64,000 nucleotides of DNA from Lepidodermella squamata (taxonomy: Eukaryota > Gastrotricha). The notes below the pieces were generated by a model. The model ran no database searches and had not been told where the DNA came from. It worked only from the letters and a program-made list of their open reading frames with translations. Position 1 is the stretch's first letter. Each line of letters opens with the position of its first letter. The stretch is from the NCBI GenBank assembly GCA_047495785.1, contig JBLDXI010000032.1, forward strand, positions 372,001 to 436,000. Direction: 5' to 3'. A program made the position numbers and the translations under genes. Below are positions 58,630 to 64,000 of the stretch, piece after piece.

Positions 58630-60856
58630 ATATCCTTTTTGTTTTTTTTACATTATTATTATTATGTTGATTTTAACCTGCCCGGTGCAATTATGCCTTG
58701 TTTGCCCTAAAATAGAAAAATATAGTAATAAAATTCATTAGCGATTTTTTTGTTCTGGTTCTAGAAAATTATATGTTCCCGAGAGGGTGGCCCTCGAAAA
58801 AGTTGCACCATGTTATCCGCGTTGTGTGTGTTGAATTCATGCGATGGGTATATATACATTTTCAGCCGGCCGCAAAGCAGCAATCATAAATAATGACCAA
58901 TGGATCATGCACGCTAGATCAAAGTGCACGCTTTTTATAAACACCCTCCATTTGAGTTGGGTAAGGGTATTAATTTCCTTGCTATGGGCGTTTTTTTCGC
59001 GTGCACAAGTGTCATATTTTTCGTACGCCTGGCTTTGACCAGTGCAACTATTGGCTATTGTCAAAAGGAGAGTGACGTAGGTTAAGAAAAACATTGCGCA
59101 TATCGCTTCTATAGCCGTTCGATGGCGTATAATTATATTGAGAGAGTTATTTTCAATTTAATATTTATTAATAATAAAATAATAACATAAGAGTTGCGTG
59201 CTGTTAAAAAATTCTTGAGACAGGGTAGTTTATTGACGAGAGCAGACGTGAATAGCGCGCTGGCCACTCGCGCGGCGGCTCCTACCTTTGCGCACTTGGG
59301 CCAATTTTTAGGTGGTTGTTTTTCTATATACAACGTGCGCGTACGCGTAATTTAAATATCAAATTTAAGTATTCGCACAAAGGACACTCGAAAGAATATA
59401 TATTATAACGAAGAAGAGTTACTCGCTAAGAAAAATAACTAATATTCAAGACGTCGCATTAGACGGTAATGACAAAAGCGGCAGTATATGTTTGATATAC
59501 ACCCGTTATAATATACGAAGTGAAGGTGTTTTTGGTCACCCATATTTTATTTAGCGGCGAATAGAGCGACGGCGCGCATTGCATTCATCAGAATACACAC
59601 AGGTGGCGAAAAACAGGCTCGCAAGGGAGCGGTATACAATAAAACAACATTGACGCAGGTAGGTATTATACTACGATTATTGGCGGCGTCTTCTTCTTTT
59701 TTAGCGCCAAATTTTTGTTTATAAAATGTAACATTTTCTTATATTATATAACGTGTAAAATCATAACGCTCTTCTTAACAATGTGTATACGTTTGTTATT
59801 ATTAGTGTAATGGTGAAAAGGCTGAGCCGCCGGGTTTCAGGTGCGTATTTTATTAATGAAGTACTGGGCCGTGTGTTTCGATAAAATATTTCAATATTCA
59901 ACAGTTGGGTAGTATTAATAATAGGGCGAGTACTTGCCGCTGCGAATAATCATCGCATTTGTTGCGTTGCCAGGCGTCGCCGTAAACAGCGGTGTGTATG
60001 CGCGCCCTTTTTCGGTTGAGCCTGCGATGAAAATACGCGATGACTAGCGCGTAGTCATTTTGGCGCGCGCGCGCACACTGCTGAATAGCCACAGGTTGGC
60101 GCGCAGGTAGTAAAATATTTGCTTCTTTTAGGGCGCAAAATTCTTCCACTAAAATAATAATAAAACAATAATACCTTAGCAGACACGACTCCTTCATCTA
60201 CCCATCTCCCGCGAGCACCTATTGACGGATGTAATAATAATAATAATATTGGTAGGCATGCTGGCGAGAAATTGTGCTCATCGTGATTGACCCGTGTCGT
60301 GCTGTGAGCGTTTTATTGAGCGCGCCCGCTCGCGCCTATACAAGAAAGCGCCTCGACGAGTGAGAAACAACTTTTTTGCGCGACCTTCCATCGACCCGAA
60401 ACGATAAAACGCCAGCTCAATACTAACATGCGCTAAAAATTCGATTTTTTCCTACCGTTATTTTCCCCGAATTTTTTCCTTTCGCGTTATATCTTATGTT
60501 CCACTTTACGCGTTTATTTTACAAGCCTAATTAATTGGCTTAGGCGGCCAGACTGCTGACCCTGGCGAAATTTCTCGAGTCTTTCCAGTTAATTAAGCGT
60601 GACGCGTTTTTCGAAGCTTGGCAAGCGCGGCCACACCTTTGACCCATAATAGCTCTATATTTGTGTTTACTGTTATAATAATCGCCGAAAACAGTCGTAG
60701 ATGTTGTTAACAATAGCAAGTCGAACTGCTGGCTAGCTCGGTTTTATCAATTACCTCCGGTCGCCGTCCGACCTGAGCGCGAGAATATATATTAGCAATT
60801 TTTAATCAAATTTCAGCCCGAAAAAATTGGTCCTCCTCCTCGCGGGAAACTGTTGA
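58630..60856. other. Upstream region of the forkhead gene
   Basis: About 2.2 kb between DNA2 and the forkhead gene with no supported frame. It carries GCGCGC-rich patches (near 60060, 60310) and AATAAT runs, and probably holds the forkhead promoter and 5' UTR. Confidence 0.4.
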
Positions 60857-63800
60857 ATGGCAACAGATTTTTCGATGATGGACAACAAGCATCATGGCAT
60901 ACCTTCTATACGACTTCACGGCGTTGATCGTGGAATGAACAATAACCACCATTTTCTAGCCCCAGCGCCCATGGGCCCACCCCCGGGTGGCATCATGATA
61001 AGCGCACCTATACTGAACCCGGCGTCGAACGGCGCCTCGAACCGGCCGTTTCAGCGCTTCGTCGGCTCTTCGTCGCTAGTTCAGCGGAATTTATCCGGCG
61101 GCAGCTCTGGGTCGCACAACAGCTCCGCAAGTTCCGGCCACTCCCACCACCACCATCACCACCATCACCACCACCACGGGTCGAATAACGACGACGAACT
61201 CCTCGACGATTCGTTGACAAATTTAGGGTGGCTACAAAGCGTGAAGCTGGGCGTGCTACCCGGCTCGACACCGCCGACCAGCCCGCGGAATGGGCTCATG
61301 ATGAAAGCGCCCATGTCCGCCGGGCTGCCGAGCGCGTCGTCTAGCGTTCTAGCGATGCAGCATTCGAATTACGGCGGCGGGCAGGCGGGCAACGCGTCGC
61401 CCTATGTGACAACTCCGCGCGGTTCTCAGTTGTTGAAGGCGCCGCAAGCGCAGCAAATATTTATCACGGCCAACGGCGAGCACCATTTAGTGCCAGCCGG
61501 CATGGAGCCGCTTCAAATCACCGGTAATAACGACGCCTGGTCACACCTGGACGCAAATGGTTACTACACCAACCAGGTAAAGAAATTTTGTTCGTCTTTT
61601 TTTTATAGATTTTTTTTACTAAAATCTCAAGGGAAATTGAAGAATGGAGGTCTTGCTCCGGTTTCGACTTCTTTTTATGTAATTTCCGTCTGGGTCGCGG
61701 GATCTCGATTTCCACATTGATTTAATTAAAATAGCCTCAAATTGGTTTATAAACTTTTTTACTGAGAATGGAGCTAAGATCAAACGAAGTACTGAAATTT
61801 TTTTGAGATTCCTATTCAACCCATTTTTTTTTGTTAAACTGTATTTTTCACTTTCACTTTGGTGCTGCCAATTTTAGGGAAAAGTTTAGGGTTTAATAAT
61901 TAATGATAGCATGCAATAAATCGATAAAAACAGCTTTGGCTCATTGAACACCTAGAATCCCATTTGATATTGCATCGATTCGGGTAGAGAATCAGTACAA
62001 AGAACCAAGAGGGAAAATTTCGGAGTTCCCAATTTTAACCTGATAAAGAATTTGGGCACAGCGACAAAACAGCAACTGCACGAAACAGCGAATGCGACAA
62101 AACAGCAAATTTTTAATTTCGCGACAAAACAGCGAAAACTTATAATGCAAAGATGAACGTGTTTCTGCTGTTATGTCGCAAGTTGAAAAATTTGCTGTTT
62201 TGTCGCTTTTGCTGTTTTGGGTGTTTTCTGTTATGACGGTCTTCCAGAATTTGAAAGAATTAAAAAATATATGAATTCGAATTTTATGGATAATTTTTTT
62301 TATTTCAGGCTGGCCACGTCACTCTTCCTCCAATTTGTACAGTTATGGAGCCTGCTCCTCCGTCATCGCTCGACCAGTTGATAGCTGGTACGGCGAATAT
62401 TCATCTGAAGCCGACGTATTCCTACTCGCAGTTGATCTACTTCGCGCTGACCAGCTCGCCGGACAAGCCGCAGATGAGCCTGCAAGAGATCTACGACTGG
62501 ATAATGGACAACTACCCGTACTTCCGGTCGGCGGACCCAAGCTGGCAGAACTCGGTGCGGCACAACTTGCAGCTGAACCGCTGCTTCGAGCGCGTGTCGC
62601 GGAAACGCGACGCCACAACGGGCATGCTGCTGCCGACGCAGAAAACGTCGCTGTGGCAGTTGTCGCGCAACTACGCCTTCCTGCTCGAGAGCGCCGGCGA
62701 TGTCGGCGACGACGAGCTTTCGCCTCGGCGCCGCTTCGGGGCCATGGACACCCTCGAAGAACCTAGCAAGCGCCTCAAGGTAATTGCCATCGGCCAAAAT
62801 ATTCGCACCCTATAATTGAGATTCCAGTCTCAAATTTGAGCGCTCGAGCTCTAAATTTATTGCGTTTTCGAATTTTTCTTGATCGATGACGATTGAGCAA
62901 ATTACCCTTGGATTTTTATTTTAGCTACTTGGGACCCTCAGGTATATAGGCAATTTTTTAATTTTGGCTGCTGATATCGGAAAAATCACTGATTTTGAAA
63001 TTCGATATACCTATTTCGCATATTCGGTACTTGAAAAGAGGAGAAAAACCATATTTTGGTGAAATGTTGAGCTGGAGCCTCAATTTGACTTATTATGGCC
63101 AACATTTATCGGCACCCGCTAAAATAAATTAATGAACTTTTACAGAAATTTTACTGAACGGCGAAATTCGATTTTTATTTCTATAAACTTTCTGCTGGTC
63201 ACATTTCAAAGAAACATTGCCATAGCCCTTAAATTATTGAGCAACGATTGAGTTGGGTGACCAATTTCGAAATCAAATTTAGTTTTTATGTGAGATGCCG
63301 ATGTCTATTCGATTTTCGTCTATTTAGAGGCTTCTGGAGTAATGACTGCATTATTTTGGCAAATTTTTCTAACTTTTTCTATTTTTTTTTACTTTTTTTA
63401 CCGAACCTATCACGTAAGATGTTTTTGCAAATTTTACTGAAATAGTCGATGCCCAAACTTGGAAACATTATAGCTGTAGTTCCCGAATAGCAAAATGTCA
63501 ACCACGCAAACTTATACCTGGCTATTCTATAGTATACCTATACCATATAATGAGCACATGTTTTTTTACCACTTTATTACGGGTTTTACCGAACATATTA
63601 TTGTAGTGCGTGAGTGCTTTCTGTATATTCCCCACATACTGCCCAACCCATATCGTTACTATGTAAATAGCCCGGTTAGCTCAGTCGGTAGAGCATGGGA
63701 CTCTTAATCCCAGGGTCGTGGGTTTGAGCCCCACATCGGGCGTTTCATTTTTTTATTTTTTTACATTTTTTTCTCTTCCCTAAAATTATTCAGAATTTTT

Positions 63801-64000
63801 TTATTTTAATAATTTATGATGATTTTATAGGTTTCCGGTGACCTGACGGATTTATTTGGTCCTGAATTAATAAACGATCTACTATCGGCCGAATCGGCTC
63901 TCTTCACGGATTTGGCCACGGACGGTGAACATCCCGGCTTACTAGGTGCGCCCTCTGCTTTCAACATCCCGCCGCTGAACCTGGGCGGCGGCGGCTCCGC
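60857..64000 (+). CDS. Forkhead transcription factor (FOXJ/FOXN-like), cut by window end
   Basis: DNA-binding transcription factor. Exons 60857-61576, 62309-62779 and 63831 to beyond 64000; at least 453 aa visible. The N-terminus has an 11-His run and DDSLTNLGWLQ, resembling the DDSLTSLxWLQ motif of FOXJ1 and the LTNLNWLH motif of FOXN2/3. The forkhead domain (about 273-360) reads KPTYSYSQLIYFALTSSPDKPQMSLQEIYDWIMDNYPYFRSADPSWQNSVRHNLQLNRCF. ADPSWQNSVRHNL is closest to FOXJ. The wing has an insertion (RKRDATTGMLLPTQKTSLWQL). The 3' part seen is acidic (LTDLFGPELINDLLSAESALF). Subfamily is left open. Intron 2 hosts a tRNA-Lys gene on the same strand. Confidence 0.88.
62094..62206. repeat. 21-bp inverted repeat (hairpin) in forkhead intron 1
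   Basis: A GCGACAAAACAGC-containing segment at 62094-62114 is the exact reverse complement of 62186-62206. The GCGACAAAACAGC word is also repeated at 62061 and 62121. The stem plus loop spans about 113 nt. Confidence 0.75.
63670..63742 (+). tRNA. tRNA-Lys (anticodon CUU)
   Basis: A 73-nt cloverleaf. The acceptor GCCCGGT pairs with ATCGGGC (one G-U), the D arm is TAGCTCAGTCGGTAGAGC, the anticodon stem is TGGGA/TCCCA with loop CTCTTAA (anticodon CTT), and the T loop is TTTGAGC. It is followed by a T run (from 63749) suitable for Pol III termination. It sits in the second intron of the forkhead gene in the same orientation. No tRNA intron. Confidence 0.95.

Noticed and set aside
62335-62797. 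Three long frames overlapping the forkhead domain exon
   Set aside because: Shadows of GC-rich forkhead codons.

Overview
The window is nuclear DNA of a compact metazoan genome. Protein-coding genes are split by short introns (mostly 45-80 nt, GT..AG), one tRNA gene sits in an intron, and there is no bacterial gene layout. The gene set is animal: RBFOX, PICK1, macroH2A, cytohesin, small Maf, a forkhead factor, CMTR2 and JMJD4. On the minus strand four genes (YIPF1/2-like, SDF2, CMTR2, JMJD4) lie head to tail. Two of the gaps hold an AATAAA about 40 nt upstream of a 3' splice site, and the downstream ATG follows that site by 4-5 nt. This is how operons resolved by spliced-leader trans-splicing look. 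Several other genes also have an orphan 3' splice site just before their ATG. I infer an SL-trans-splicing invertebrate, best guess a nematode (perhaps an early-branching one, since macroH2A is retained). Flatworm or rotifer cannot be excluded from sequence alone.

Layout. 1-5.8 kb: RBFOX splicing factor (+), with polyQ/polyA N-terminus and an alternative first exon. 8.1-8.9 kb: Ly6/uPAR GPI-type protein (+). 9.2-10.6 kb: ALG11 (-), head to head with PICK1 (+, 11.3-12.7 kb). 13.1-15.0 kb: macroH2A (+), with two tandem alternative exons in the macro domain. 15.8-23.1 kb: the four-gene minus-strand cluster; the CMTR2 intron carries an integrase relic. 24.4-28.1 kb: three tandem RRM-RGG-CCHC paralogs (+). 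29.6-32.3 kb: a dynamin-family GTPase without a PH domain (-). 33.1-34.4 kb: sushi-domain membrane protein (-). 34.9-35.8 kb: an 0.88 kb TIR element with TA target duplication. 35.8-37.7 kb: long disordered protein of unknown function (-). 39.6 kb: small membrane protein. 41.2-42.5 kb: cytohesin (-, 5' end missing). 42.9-43.7 kb: broken AT-hook/piggyBac-type gene between clusters of palindromes. 44.4-45.3 kb: SLC25A19 (-). 46.4-48.5 kb: coiled-coil protein (+). 50.3-51.1 kb: small Maf (-). 52.2-53.5 kb: SLC25A33/36 (-). 54.7-58.6 kb: DNA2 (+). 60.9 kb to the window end: forkhead factor (+, cut by the window) with a tRNA-Lys gene in its second intron.

The most interesting signal is in macroH2A. 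Two homologous exons (14178-14343 and 14557-14749) encode the same half of the macro domain. They share entry and exit phases, so using both would break the frame. A perfect 16-nt inverted repeat brackets the second exon. Exon boundaries throughout were read by eye from splice consensus, frame continuity and family conservation; no alignment or transcript data were used.
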